A stretch of 64,000 nucleotides of DNA from Gammaproteobacteria bacterium RIFCSPHIGHO2_12_FULL_36_30 (GTDB lineage: Bacteria; Pseudomonadota; Gammaproteobacteria; Coxiellales; Coxiellaceae). The first letter of the stretch is position 1; every line of letters starts with the position of its first letter. The stretch is from NCBI GenBank assembly GCA_001801815.1, contig MGXU01000002.1, forward strand, positions 28,267 to 92,266, in the 5' to 3' direction. The position numbers and the translations under genes are program-made. Below the pieces are notes generated by a model, which was not told the origin of the DNA, ran no database searches, and worked only from the letters and a program-made list of their open reading frames with translations. This document shows positions 47,566 to 55,863 of this stretch, in pieces.

Positions 47566-47979
47566 ATGAAAAAATCTTTTTGGATCAAATCAATTGCTTG
47601 TGCTGCACTGATGGTAACAGGTGTTGCATTAGCTGATGCTCCTGCCGATATGTTAATTACAAACGACACGGGCTATTACACTAATGCTTATGTGCATAAT
47701 AATCCAGGTCAACCATTGGGACCACACAAAGTAGAAACAATTCCATGGACAACTGTCGCTAATTTATGTCATGGCACATCAACAGTAAAAGATGCTGACC
47801 CTTGCGCGTTTGAAGTATATTTATCTCGTAAAGCTAGCAATCCAGAGCAAATTGATTTTGCAACTGTAACGTTCTATGTGAGTAACGGTAATCTAGTTGA
47901 TATTAATTATGTGACGCATGTTAAAGGGTTGAAAATTGACTCCCCAGTCGCAGGTCAATTTACGTTGAAACATGCTTAA
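47566..47979 (+). CDS. Small secreted protein, unknown
   Basis: I do not recognise this 137-residue exported protein. The signal peptide is KSFWIKSIACAALMVTGVALA (cleavage before DAPAD). The mature protein of about 115 residues is mostly beta by pattern, with two cysteines (NLCHG, DPCAF) likely bridged, and blocks ITNDTGYYTNAYVHN and FATVTFYVSNGNLVDINYV. A strong Shine-Dalgarno TGGAGGA precedes the ATG. It is a single gene with its own terminator, divergent from the GNAT cluster. Confidence 0.7.
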   Translation: MKKSFWIKSIACAALMVTGVALADAPADMLITNDTGYYTNAYVHNNPGQPLGPHKVETIPWTTVANLCHGTSTVKDADPCAFEVYLSRKASNPEQIDFATVTFYVSNGNLVDINYVTHVKGLKIDSPVAGQFTLKHA

Positions 47980-47993
47980 TTATTTTTGTTCAC

Positions 47994-48023
47994 AGCGGTA
48001 ACTTTCTGTTGCCGCTTTTTTTA
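47994..48023 (+). terminator. Intrinsic terminator after the small secreted protein gene
   Basis: AGCGGTAAC-TTTCT-GTTGCCGCT forms a stem of nine pairs (one G-T), followed by a run of T. It ends on the stop of the convergent pilZ gene. Confidence 0.85.
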
Positions 48024-48371
48024 AATAGTCTCAGTATTTTCTACACCATCTTTTTCTTTCATACCGCTTAGTAATTGTTGCACTGCATTTCGAAACGCTT
48101 CGCCTTCATCGGTGCTGCATTGAACCCCGATACCAGGATGATGATTCGGTACATGCATAGATTGTGGTGTAATCCAAATCACTTCACCTTCAAGCATAAA
48201 TGTTTGCTTATTTTCAGGCAGCGTGACAGTCACTTTGATTTTATCGCCTAAATGAAATGTTGCGTCGGTTGGTATAAATATTCCGCTGTCTTGCACAAAT
48301 GGCATAAACGCTTCTTTGAGTGCATTAACTGTTGTGAAGTGATGCGTTAATTCTTTTTTTTCTGTAGACAT
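48021..48371 (-). CDS. pilZ: PilZ-domain protein of type IV pilus assembly
   Basis: This 116-residue cytoplasmic protein matches the pilus PilZ group: SGIFIPTDATFHLGDKIKVTVTLPE, the EGEVIWITP strand and PGIGVQC are conserved. The RxxxR c-di-GMP-binding motif is not seen before the barrel, as in Pseudomonas PilZ, which acts through PilB and FimX-type proteins. It starts 12 bp after a pilin gene in the run pilA...pilB-pilC-pilin-pilZ. Confidence 0.9.
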   Translation of the reverse strand: MSTEKKELTHHFTTVNALKEAFMPFVQDSGIFIPTDATFHLGDKIKVTVTLPENKQTFMLEGEVIWITPQSMHVPNHHPGIGVQCSTDEGEAFRNAVQQLLSGMKEKDGVENTETI

Positions 48372-48383
48372 ATCATCTCTAGT

Positions 48384-48794
48384 TTATTGTTGCCAACATG
48401 TGGTTGAAGGTGAAGACGTGAGCGTTGTAGTGCCATTAGCATATGTTAATGTAAAAAGTGCGCAATCAGTATCGTCAGCTTGAGAACCAGTTGGCGCAGC
48501 AGTTAGCGTGTATGCAGAAGCGCTTGCGCTGCCAATAGCTAAAGTATAGTGACCATCAATTGATGCGCCTGAACCTGTTGGTGAAATGTTGGTGATGGTT
48601 GTTGTGTAGGAAGTGTTATTGACACGCCATTTTTCTTCATTCATTTGCATATGCACAAGACTTTTAATTGCATCAGATCGATTTCCACGCAGCATATAAC
48701 CCTTGAACGATGGTGTTATTGCTACTGTTAAAATACCAATAATAACCAACACAAGTAATATTTCTATCAACGAAAATCCTAATTTTTTTTTCAT
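48384..48794 (-). CDS. Type IV pilin (PilE/PilA-like)
   Basis: This 136-residue prepilin has a very short basic leader, MKKKLG, cleaved before FSLIEILLVLVIIGILTVA with Glu at +5. The head begins YMLRGNRSDAIKSLVHMQMNEEKW, a PilE-type pattern, and has a terminal disulphide candidate (DDTDC and TTC). It lies between pilC and pilZ. Whether it is a second major pilin or a minor one is open; pilA at 52.5 kb is the other candidate. Confidence 0.88.
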   Translation of the reverse strand: MKKKLGFSLIEILLVLVIIGILTVAITPSFKGYMLRGNRSDAIKSLVHMQMNEEKWRVNNTSYTTTITNISPTGSGASIDGHYTLAIGSASASAYTLTAAPTGSQADDTDCALFTLTYANGTTTLTSSPSTTCWQQ

Positions 48795-48796
48795 GA

Positions 48797-50029
48797 TTAA
48801 CCCTTAATCGCCATACCTAAATTAAAGATCGGCAAATACATCGCCAATACAAACACACCAATCAATGCGCCAATAAAAATAATCATTAATGGCTCAATCA
48901 TTGTTGTTAATCCTTCGACAGATGTATTCACTTGATCACGATAATATTGACCAACTTTATCAAACATTTTATCCAACGCACCAGATTTTTCGCCAATCTC
49001 AATCATCTGCGAAACCATCGGCGGAAACATTTGCGTGCTGCGCATCGACAATGCAACTGATTCACCTTGCGTAACTTGTTCACGTGTTTGCAAAATGGCG
49101 TCGCGAAAAAGTTGATTATTGGAAACGTTAGCAGCACGTTGCAATGATTCAATCAGCGGAATACCCGCACCTAATGTAATTGCCATGGTGGAACAAATAC
49201 GAGAAATAATGGCTTTTTGCACCAGCGGTCCGAATAAAAAAATTCTAATCGCCATCGTATCGAGCACATATCGAAATGCTTCAGATTTTTCTTTTAATTT
49301 TTTGTAACCATAAACTAGTACCACAACACTTGCTACAATCATTATCCAATGTTCTTGTAACCCATGCGAAATATTAATCACTTTCATTGTAAAAGCCGGT
49401 AGTTTTGCATTAAATGATTTATAAATTTTTTCAAAGCGTGGTACTAAAAATAATAACATACCAATACAAATTAAAACTGCTAATGTTAATACAGTGAGCG
49501 GATAATACAATGCGCGTTTAATTCTATTTTTTAAATATTCATGATATTCCAAATAATTTGCAACTTCCGCAACCATTTTATCTAACATACCAGATTGTTC
49601 GCCTGCTTGAATTAATCCACAAATTAAGGGATTAAAAAATTGTGGGTACGGTGTTAATGCTTCTGCAAATGTTTGTCCGTTTGCAACATCATCACGAATG
49701 GTTAACATCAACGCGCGCAGTTTTACTTTATCAATACCCGTTGCTGCAATATCGAGTGATTGCACAAGCGGCACGCCAGCATTAATTAATGTGGATAATT
49801 GACGCATAATAAAAACAATATCGACAATTTTAATTTTATTTGTCGCGCTACCAGGTAATAACCAAAATGGGGATTTTTTTAAATGAGTAATCGTGATACC
49901 TAATTTATGTGCTTCATTTTCAGCATTTTCCATGCTGTCAGCAACAATAATTCCTTTTCCTTTTTTCCCCCATTTATTGACGCCTTTCCAAACGTAGCCG
50001 TTATATTTTCCTAAAGTAAATTTTTTCAT
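48797..50029 (-). CDS. pilC: Type IV pilus inner-membrane platform protein PilC
   Basis: This 410-residue inner-membrane protein has two GspF domains, each followed by hydrophobic helices. Signature stretches are FIMRQLSTLINAGVPLVQSLD and, in the second half, STMAITLGAGIPLIESLQRAA. It transmits rotation from PilB and PilT to the growing pilus. The ATG at 50029 has AGGA 8 nt upstream and lies 4 bp after the pilB stop; the ORF runs 7 codons further back. Confidence 0.94.
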   Translation of the reverse strand: MKKFTLGKYNGYVWKGVNKWGKKGKGIIVADSMENAENEAHKLGITITHLKKSPFWLLPGSATNKIKIVDIVFIMRQLSTLINAGVPLVQSLDIAATGIDKVKLRALMLTIRDDVANGQTFAEALTPYPQFFNPLICGLIQAGEQSGMLDKMVAEVANYLEYHEYLKNRIKRALYYPLTVLTLAVLICIGMLLFLVPRFEKIYKSFNAKLPAFTMKVINISHGLQEHWIMIVASVVVLVYGYKKLKEKSEAFRYVLDTMAIRIFLFGPLVQKAIISRICSTMAITLGAGIPLIESLQRAANVSNNQLFRDAILQTREQVTQGESVALSMRSTQMFPPMVSQMIEIGEKSGALDKMFDKVGQYYRDQVNTSVEGLTTMIEPLMIIFIGALIGVFVLAMYLPIFNLGMAIKG

Positions 50030-50033
50030 TTTT

Positions 50034-51743
50034 TTATCCTGTTGATGCAATAACGCGGTTTAATTCTTCAAGACTTGTTACACCAGCTTTAATTTTATTA
50101 ATGGTTGATTCACGTAAACCAATCACACCTTCTTGTCGTGCGAGCGTTTCAATTTGCAGTGCATCCCCATTTTTCATAATTAATTCACGCATGGGAACAG
50201 TAATTGGCATGACTTCAAAAACACCGGCACGACCTTTATAACCGTGCGTGCATTTAGAACATTGTCCTGGTCCATAAATCGTGCATTTTAAATCCGCTTC
50301 AGCAAAACCACTTTGCTTTAAAATTTCAGGTGATACTTTTTCTACTTTTTTACAGTGTTTGCAGAGTTTTCGCACTAAACGTTGCGCAACAATTAATGTG
50401 AGTGTGCTGGCAATATTATAAGTTTGTAATCCAATATTGGCTAATCGGATAATTGTCATCGCAGCATTATTTGTGTGAATAGTCGATAACACTAAGTGAC
50501 CTGTTTGCGCTGCTTTTGTTGCAATATCTGCAGTTTCTAAATCTCGAATTTCACCGACCATAATAATATCGGGATCTTGCCGCAAAAATGCGCGCATTGC
50601 TTTTGCAAATGTTAATCCTGTTTTGGTATTCATATGCACTTGATTAATTCCCGGCATATAAATTTCAATTGGATCTTCTACCGTGCAAATATTTTTTTGG
50701 ATTGAATTTAATAATTTCATTGCAGTATACAATGTTACTGTTTTACCGCTACCGGTTGGACCTGTTACTAAAATAATTCCTTGCGGTTCTTTTACCGCTT
50801 TTAAATAAACTTCAGTTTGTTGTTCATCCATGCCAAGTGATGCAATATCCAGCGGCGTACTTTCAGGATCTAAAATCCGCAACACTACTTTTTCACCGTA
50901 AATTGTAGGACAAGTGCTAATACGAAAATCAATTAATTTATTTTTTGCTAATGTAATTTTAAATCGACCGTCTTGTGGTAATCGATGTTCTGCAATGTCG
51001 AGATTCGCCATTACTTTTAATCGCGCAACTAATGATCCTGCTGTTTGTGTTGGCGAACGTGAAGTTTCATGTAATAAACCATCAATACGAAAACGAACAC
51101 GCATGTATTTATCAAATGGTTCAAAATGAATATCGGATGCGCGTACTTTAATTGCTTCCATTAATAATTGATTTACGTACGTCACAATTGGTTTATCGTC
51201 AACACCTTCACTAAAAACAGTTTCAGTTGGTTCTTCTGCATAAGCGGTTACATCTAAATTAGCGAGTGTGCTTTCACCAATATTTTCTAATCCTGCAACC
51301 ATTTGTGCTTCGCGCATATCACTAACAAGTGAACGTAATTTATTTCCTTCGACAATAATAAATTGAATTTGCATTCCTGTTGCAAATGCAATTTCACTGA
51401 GATTCATGAGTTCAGGATCTGCAACACCGAGAATTAATATATTTTGTTTTCGCAATAATGGAATTGCTAATCCTTTTTGCACAATATCCAATGTCATAAA
51501 TTCAGCAGGCATTTTTTCGGTTTGATGAACATCAATATTGTAAAGCGGCAAACCTAAAAATTGAGACATGGCTTCAGCTAACATTGATGCTGAAATCCAT
51601 TTTTTGCTTTCAAGATAAGTTGATAACGCCATTTCTTCAGCGCGTGCCTGATCACACAGCTCGCGTGCTTGTGCTTCAACAAGCAATCCTGCGGCAACTA
51701 AATGCTGTGCGAATGGAGGCAGTACGGGCGGTGTAAAAGGCAT
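50034..51743 (-). CDS. pilB: Type IV pilus extension ATPase PilB
   Basis: This 569-residue hexameric ATPase drives pilus polymerisation. The N1/N2 MshEN-type domains (to residue about 150) precede the core with Walker A GPTGSGKTVTLY, Walker B DIIMVGEIRDLETA, and the tetracysteine zinc site CKHCKKVEK with CSKCTHGYKG. Length matches Pseudomonas PilB (566). MshEN-type N-domains can bind c-di-GMP; the presence of a GGDEF-EAL gene nearby makes that plausible. It precedes pilC on the same strand. Confidence 0.96.
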   Translation of the reverse strand: MPFTPPVLPPFAQHLVAAGLLVEAQARELCDQARAEEMALSTYLESKKWISASMLAEAMSQFLGLPLYNIDVHQTEKMPAEFMTLDIVQKGLAIPLLRKQNILILGVADPELMNLSEIAFATGMQIQFIIVEGNKLRSLVSDMREAQMVAGLENIGESTLANLDVTAYAEEPTETVFSEGVDDKPIVTYVNQLLMEAIKVRASDIHFEPFDKYMRVRFRIDGLLHETSRSPTQTAGSLVARLKVMANLDIAEHRLPQDGRFKITLAKNKLIDFRISTCPTIYGEKVVLRILDPESTPLDIASLGMDEQQTEVYLKAVKEPQGIILVTGPTGSGKTVTLYTAMKLLNSIQKNICTVEDPIEIYMPGINQVHMNTKTGLTFAKAMRAFLRQDPDIIMVGEIRDLETADIATKAAQTGHLVLSTIHTNNAAMTIIRLANIGLQTYNIASTLTLIVAQRLVRKLCKHCKKVEKVSPEILKQSGFAEADLKCTIYGPGQCSKCTHGYKGRAGVFEVMPITVPMRELIMKNGDALQIETLARQEGVIGLRESTINKIKAGVTSLEELNRVIASTG

Positions 51744-51817
51744 ACCTATTCACCTAAACTATCAATCAGTTAGATTTTAGTATATACCGAACGTACATGA
51801 AAATGCGAATGGTGGTT

Positions 51818-52363
51818 TTAGAGCCAGTGAAAACCTTTGGCCATCATAGTACCTATGAATACAACGATACTGACGCCTGTCCATACAACGAACTTTATGG
51901 TGTCGTAGCGCAAATTTCCTATTCTATCCACTAAATCTTTGGTGGTATCTTTTAATCCATTGACGTCTGTTCTGAGTTCACGAATATCTGTTTTTAATTC
52001 TGTTCTGAGTTCATAAATATCTGCTTTGAATTCTGTTCTAAGTGTTGTTCCCAATTCATAAATATCAGCTTTCAATTCCGATCTCAGTTCATGAATATCC
52101 GCTTGTGTCGCTGCCCGCAGTTCATGAATATCTGTTTTTACTGCTTGAATATCTGTTTTTGTTGCTGCCCGCAGTTCATGAATATCTGTCTTCGTCGCCA
52201 ATTCACGCACAGTAAACTCTTCTTGTGTGTTTGCAGAAGCAATATCAATTATTTCTGCAAGTTGTCTTGCTTGATATTCCGCAAGATCTTCTTTCACGCC
52301 TAATGCTTTTGATGTCTTGACATACGATAACACATCAAAATATTTTTTTGCAGCGGATGTCAT
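51818..52363 (-). CDS. DUF1640-type coiled-coil protein with C-terminal anchor
   Basis: This 181-residue protein has an N-terminal helical head, then a long heptad-rich coiled coil (about residues 55-145), and a single C-terminal membrane helix (FVVWTGVSIVVFIGTMMA). The coil is built from repeats of the form KTDIHELRAAT, KADIYELRTEL. At DNA level a 26-bp block is exactly repeated at 52110-52135 and 52164-52189 (54-bp offset), showing recent duplication. Related CCDC90/DUF1640 proteins occur as multicopy accessory genes in gammaproteobacteria; function is unknown. It lies between pilB and pilA behind a copy of the shared element. Confidence 0.8.
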   Translation of the reverse strand: MTSAAKKYFDVLSYVKTSKALGVKEDLAEYQARQLAEIIDIASANTQEEFTVRELATKTDIHELRAATKTDIQAVKTDIHELRAATQADIHELRSELKADIYELGTTLRTEFKADIYELRTELKTDIRELRTDVNGLKDTTKDLVDRIGNLRYDTIKFVVWTGVSIVVFIGTMMAKGFHWL

Positions 52364-52408
52364 AATCCCTCACCTATAATTTTATTTCATCGTAATAAAA
52401 TATGCTAC

Positions 52409-52449
52409 AAAATAGCATGTTTAATAATTATTTCAATACCGTGTTTTTT
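52409..52449 (-). promoter_or_regulatory. Shared element plus predicted promoter for the DUF1640 gene (copy C)
   Basis: On the minus strand the element AAAAAACACGGTATTGAAAT (52430-52449) contains -35-like TTGAAA, with -10-like TATTTT (52409-52414) 16 bp downstream. ATTTCAA and TTGAAAT form a 7-bp inverted repeat around its core in this copy. See copies A and B at 372 and 13301. Confidence 0.55.
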
Positions 52450-52481
52450 GAAATTTAATTGATGTGAAATAAATTCGAGAT

Positions 52482-52510
52482 AAAAAAAGAGCCTCGAAAA
52501 GAGGCTCTTT
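52482..52510 (-). terminator. Intrinsic terminator of pilA
   Basis: GAGGCTCT/AGAGCCTC arms (52501-52508 and 52488-52495) form a perfect 8-bp stem around a 5-nt loop. On the minus strand a run of T follows, 22 bp after the pilA stop. Confidence 0.9.
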
Positions 52511-52531
52511 GTATACATCCGTAAAGCTTTT

Positions 52532-52975
52532 TTAGCAGAGACCTGCAGCTCCGCAACTGCCACTTGCAGTCCATACTATGTATTGGTTTGGTACAGCACC
52601 TGTTACCACTCCGGTGAGGATATAAGTTTCACCAGCAAACCCACCGCCAGTTATTGCTGTACCGGTGATTACAACTGTTGTTGCGCTAGTGCTGGTCACT
52701 ACTGTGCTCGTCGAATTGCCTTGAGCCACACTGGCTGGTATACCATTACCTGCAGCAGTAGTACAGTTTGTTGCAACACCACCCTGATTCAGGATGCAAA
52801 GCTCAACTGCTGGTTTTATAGCGCCAACAGCATTGAGAACATCCACGAATTTTGCTCTTTGAGTGTAGGTTTGCAAATTTGGCAACAACGCAGCCACCAA
52901 AATACCCACAATAACCAACACAATTAAAATTTCCACTATAAAAAAGCCGGATGCTTTTTTTCGCGTCATATTCAT
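52532..52975 (-). CDS. pilA: Type IV pilin PilA, probable major pilin
   Basis: This 147-residue prepilin has the leader ending KKASG, cleaved before FFIVEILIVLVIVGILVAALL, with Glu at +5. The head has the major-pilin features RAKFVDVLNAVGAIKPAVELCI, a Thr/Ala/Gly-rich variable part, and a C-terminal disulphide candidate (SGSCGAAGLC). It is monocistronic with its own terminator, as usual for major pilins. Starts at 52981 and 52975 are possible; AGAGGG spacing favours 52975. Confidence 0.9.
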   Translation of the reverse strand: MNMTRKKASGFFIVEILIVLVIVGILVAALLPNLQTYTQRAKFVDVLNAVGAIKPAVELCILNQGGVATNCTTAAGNGIPASVAQGNSTSTVVTSTSATTVVITGTAITGGGFAGETYILTGVVTGAVPNQYIVWTASGSCGAAGLC

Positions 52976-53158
52976 TTTCATACCCTCTTAAAGTTAGTTT
53001 AGTCATCCATAACAACACATCGTTTTTTGGCACTCAATTCCATGTACCCTTTAGCACTATCCTGTTCAATTAAAAGTATAGTGTCCAGTTGAGGCATTAT
53101 CCAATCTAGCATGACATTATGTTCTATATAAATCAAATAGTTAGGATTTATTTAATGA

Positions 53159-53965
53159 TTAAGCTTCATTTTCTAGCGCTTTTATTGAAAATAACTGATG
53201 ATCTTCAAGGCGAATTGCCGTTAAAGTTTGACCCCACGCGCAACCCGTATCTAATGCAAAAATCATAGGATTTGTGCTGCAACCATTCAGCGATGCCCAA
53301 TGTCCAAAATAAATCGGCATCGTCGGCTGAATCCATTCAAACCACGGACGCCATTTTTCATCCGCCGCTTGATCCGTTTTATTGTCCAAATCCAATTCGC
53401 CCGTTTGCGAACAAAACCGCATACGCGTAAATGCATTCAAAATATATCGCGAACGATCCCATTCTGTTAAATCATCACGCCAAATCGCCGGATCATTTCC
53501 ATAAATATTTTCAAAAAATAAAATTGGATTTGTTCGCATTATTTTTTCAACATCACGCGCATGTTGTAACGCTTCTTCAATTGACCATTGCGGCGGAATT
53601 CCTGCATGCACCATCACAATATTATTTTCAACAATCATGAGCGGTTGTTGTAATAAAAAATTAATTAAATTTTTACAATCCGGCGCATCTAATATTTCAT
53701 TTAAAGTATGCGGAATAGTTTTAAATAAATGATGATCGCGCAAAGAATAAAGCGCCATAAAATGTAAATCATGATTGCCAAGCACAACCAGTGGATTTTT
53801 TAATTGCGAAATAAATTGTAATACTTCTAATGATTTTGGTCCGCGATTAACAAGATCGCCGACAAATCCCAAGCGATCTTTTTCTGGATTAAAATTAATT
53901 TTTTTTAGCAGCGCTTGCAAAGAATCAAAACAACCTTGCACGTCACCGATTAAATATGTGCTCAT
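53159..53965 (-). CDS. apaH: Symmetrical Ap4A hydrolase (diadenosine tetraphosphatase)
   Basis: This 268-residue enzyme splits Ap4A into two ADP. The metallophosphatase motifs are LIGDVQGCFDSLQALL, FVGDLVNRGPKS and VLGNHDLH near the N-terminus, with VMVHAGIPPQWS later; these supply the bimetal ligands. Length is close to E. coli ApaH (280). In many gammaproteobacteria apaH follows rsmA; here rsmA is 3.3 kb away with uspA, sppA and a large unknown gene between. The 177-bp gap to pilA shows no clear feature. Confidence 0.95.
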   Translation of the reverse strand: MSTYLIGDVQGCFDSLQALLKKINFNPEKDRLGFVGDLVNRGPKSLEVLQFISQLKNPLVVLGNHDLHFMALYSLRDHHLFKTIPHTLNEILDAPDCKNLINFLLQQPLMIVENNIVMVHAGIPPQWSIEEALQHARDVEKIMRTNPILFFENIYGNDPAIWRDDLTEWDRSRYILNAFTRMRFCSQTGELDLDNKTDQAADEKWRPWFEWIQPTMPIYFGHWASLNGCSTNPMIFALDTGCAWGQTLTAIRLEDHQLFSIKALENEA

Positions 53966-53975
53966 GATGACAGTA

Positions 53976-53999
53976 TAGTGGGAGTGGGGGCGGGAGTGT
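53976..53999 (+). repeat. GTGGGA-type array between apaH and the 588-residue membrane protein gene
   Basis: GTGGGAGTGGGGGCGGGAGTGTGAG is an imperfect array of the same hexamer found upstream of hslO and pal (quoted from its ends; unit GTGGGA). It lies in the divergent region beside the apaH start. A TTTCTTCGAAGAAA palindrome follows near 54047-54060. Confidence 0.55.
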
Positions 54000-54096
54000 G
54001 AGAAAAATATGAATCCTTAAGAAAACATTAAATGTACATATTCTATTTCTTCGAAGAAAAACAAGCATATAATAAAATTATGAAAAGGAGTTTTTG

Positions 54097-55863
54097 ATGC
54101 GAAAACATTTTAATTCACTGGATGATTTTTTAAAACAACATATTCCGTTGCTGCGCAACACGTTCTTTTTATCTCTCGATATTATCCCCATGCTTTTTAT
54201 TTATTCTTTAACCGCGTATTTAACAGGACAAACTAATCACAACACAACACAAGATGAAAATAATTCTTACGCTGCGCAAATGGGAATATTTTTTGTAAAT
54301 ACCATTAGTTCATTTTTTTTGTTGCGTCAACAAACGCGTTTTGACGTACACACATTAGTTTTATCACTGACAAACACAGCAGAAACAAAATCCGAATTTT
54401 CAACTTGCAAAACAAATCATTGCACATCAGCGCGATATTTTAAAAGAAATCTTTATGATGTCATGTTATTTTTGGCGCAATTAATGGCGATATCAGCATT
54501 AAAGTTAATTCCTTATATTGGATTTGTTACTGCAACATTGTCACGCATGTTGCTCACAGCGCAAGTAGCAGCAAGTTATGTGTTAGCAGAAAGAAAAGTA
54601 TGTGGTTATCATCGAGAAATTTATTATCTCGAATATTATCCGTTTTTTTTCACCGTGGGATTTTTACATTATGCGGCAAGTTTTTCAGTTGCAAAACAAT
54701 TTGAATATATTCCTGGCGTGCATCGCGAGCAAATGGAACCCATCGTTAGTGCTATTTTATCGCTGTATTTAGTGGAATTCTTGCGCCACATTAATATGCC
54801 AGAACCAGTGTCTGAAACAAAAAGTCGTTGGTATGATCCACTTACTATCACACGTCAAACATTATCGAGCGCAATGGATTTTATTATTCCGAGCGTAAAG
54901 AATTATGTAAATGAAATTGCAAAAAGAAAAAAAGAAAAAACTTGGGTAATGATTCGTAATAGCGGAACTGCTATTTTGCAGCATAAACATATTCAATCTA
55001 TTGCTAAATTAAAATATATAAAATATTTCATCAGTTATATTACGCCCATTATTCAAAAAGATTTTCATAACTTAATGCAGGATCCAATCATGTCAGCATA
55101 TTGGCCGCGAATTTCTGAAAATATTGTGTATAGTCTCGAGCAATTATTACGATTGCGTCCGCGTATCTTACAATTTGTAAGGGCGATGGAATTATATCAG
55201 GCAAATGCTGAAACAGTGAAAGGTGTTGTTGGTGTTGCGAGCACGATGTTAAGTGTAGCGGCACCTTACACATTATTGTTGGCATTACTGAAACCGTTAA
55301 CGATCGCTGTCGGCATTGAAAACGGCGCTCGTTTTTTAGGTAAACAAAGCCAACTGTTTTCTGAAATAAAACAATTGTTACACGGCATTCCAAAAGGTGT
55401 AATTGATATGATGATTGGCGCATTGAAAGACGAAGCCTTTGTAACGGACGCTGAAAAATTATCTCATCATCTTAAAGGAATGCTAGAAAAATATTATGAT
55501 AAAAAAACAAATCAATGTGCGTGGATTGAAAGCGAAACAAGCTGGAATAATTTTGAAAAATTATTAAATCAATTTTCTTTGGTAGAAAAGCCAGATGATA
55601 ATTCTACCGATGAATTGGTAAAACGCTGTGAATTTCCGAAGCGTTCGTCGAAATCAGATGTAGATTTGTGTGATCAGCCTGCTGCAAATGGTGGGAAAAT
55701 TCCAACAGTAGATTCTAAGGAATGGGACGATACAATTCCAAAAGGAAATTCGGTTCAATTTATGCAAGAATATGTTGGTAGACATTTACCAAAAAAACAA
55801 AGCGCGGCATCTGGAAAAACAAATACCGCACCAAATTTTACTGCATCATCTCACGCAATTTAA
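54097..55863 (+). CDS. Large multi-pass membrane protein, unknown
   Basis: I do not recognise this 588-residue protein. Hydrophobic segments occur near residues 20-45 (FFLSLDIIPMLFIYSLTAYL), 65-80, 120-165 (several), 185-205, 220-238 and 385-410, so it is a multi-pass membrane protein. The stretch from about 450 on is hydrophilic, rich in Ser, Asp, Lys and Asn, with an unstructured end. There is no signal peptide. The ATG at 54097 has AAAGGAG 6 nt upstream. It overlaps the convergent SppA-like gene by 26 bp. Interruption of the common rsmA-apaH neighbourhood suggests gain of this gene; an effector-like or envelope role is unproven. Confidence 0.6.
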   Translation: MRKHFNSLDDFLKQHIPLLRNTFFLSLDIIPMLFIYSLTAYLTGQTNHNTTQDENNSYAAQMGIFFVNTISSFFLLRQQTRFDVHTLVLSLTNTAETKSEFSTCKTNHCTSARYFKRNLYDVMLFLAQLMAISALKLIPYIGFVTATLSRMLLTAQVAASYVLAERKVCGYHREIYYLEYYPFFFTVGFLHYAASFSVAKQFEYIPGVHREQMEPIVSAILSLYLVEFLRHINMPEPVSETKSRWYDPLTITRQTLSSAMDFIIPSVKNYVNEIAKRKKEKTWVMIRNSGTAILQHKHIQSIAKLKYIKYFISYITPIIQKDFHNLMQDPIMSAYWPRISENIVYSLEQLLRLRPRILQFVRAMELYQANAETVKGVVGVASTMLSVAAPYTLLLALLKPLTIAVGIENGARFLGKQSQLFSEIKQLLHGIPKGVIDMMIGALKDEAFVTDAEKLSHHLKGMLEKYYDKKTNQCAWIESETSWNNFEKLLNQFSLVEKPDDNSTDELVKRCEFPKRSSKSDVDLCDQPAANGGKIPTVDSKEWDDTIPKGNSVQFMQEYVGRHLPKKQSAASGKTNTAPNFTASSHAI

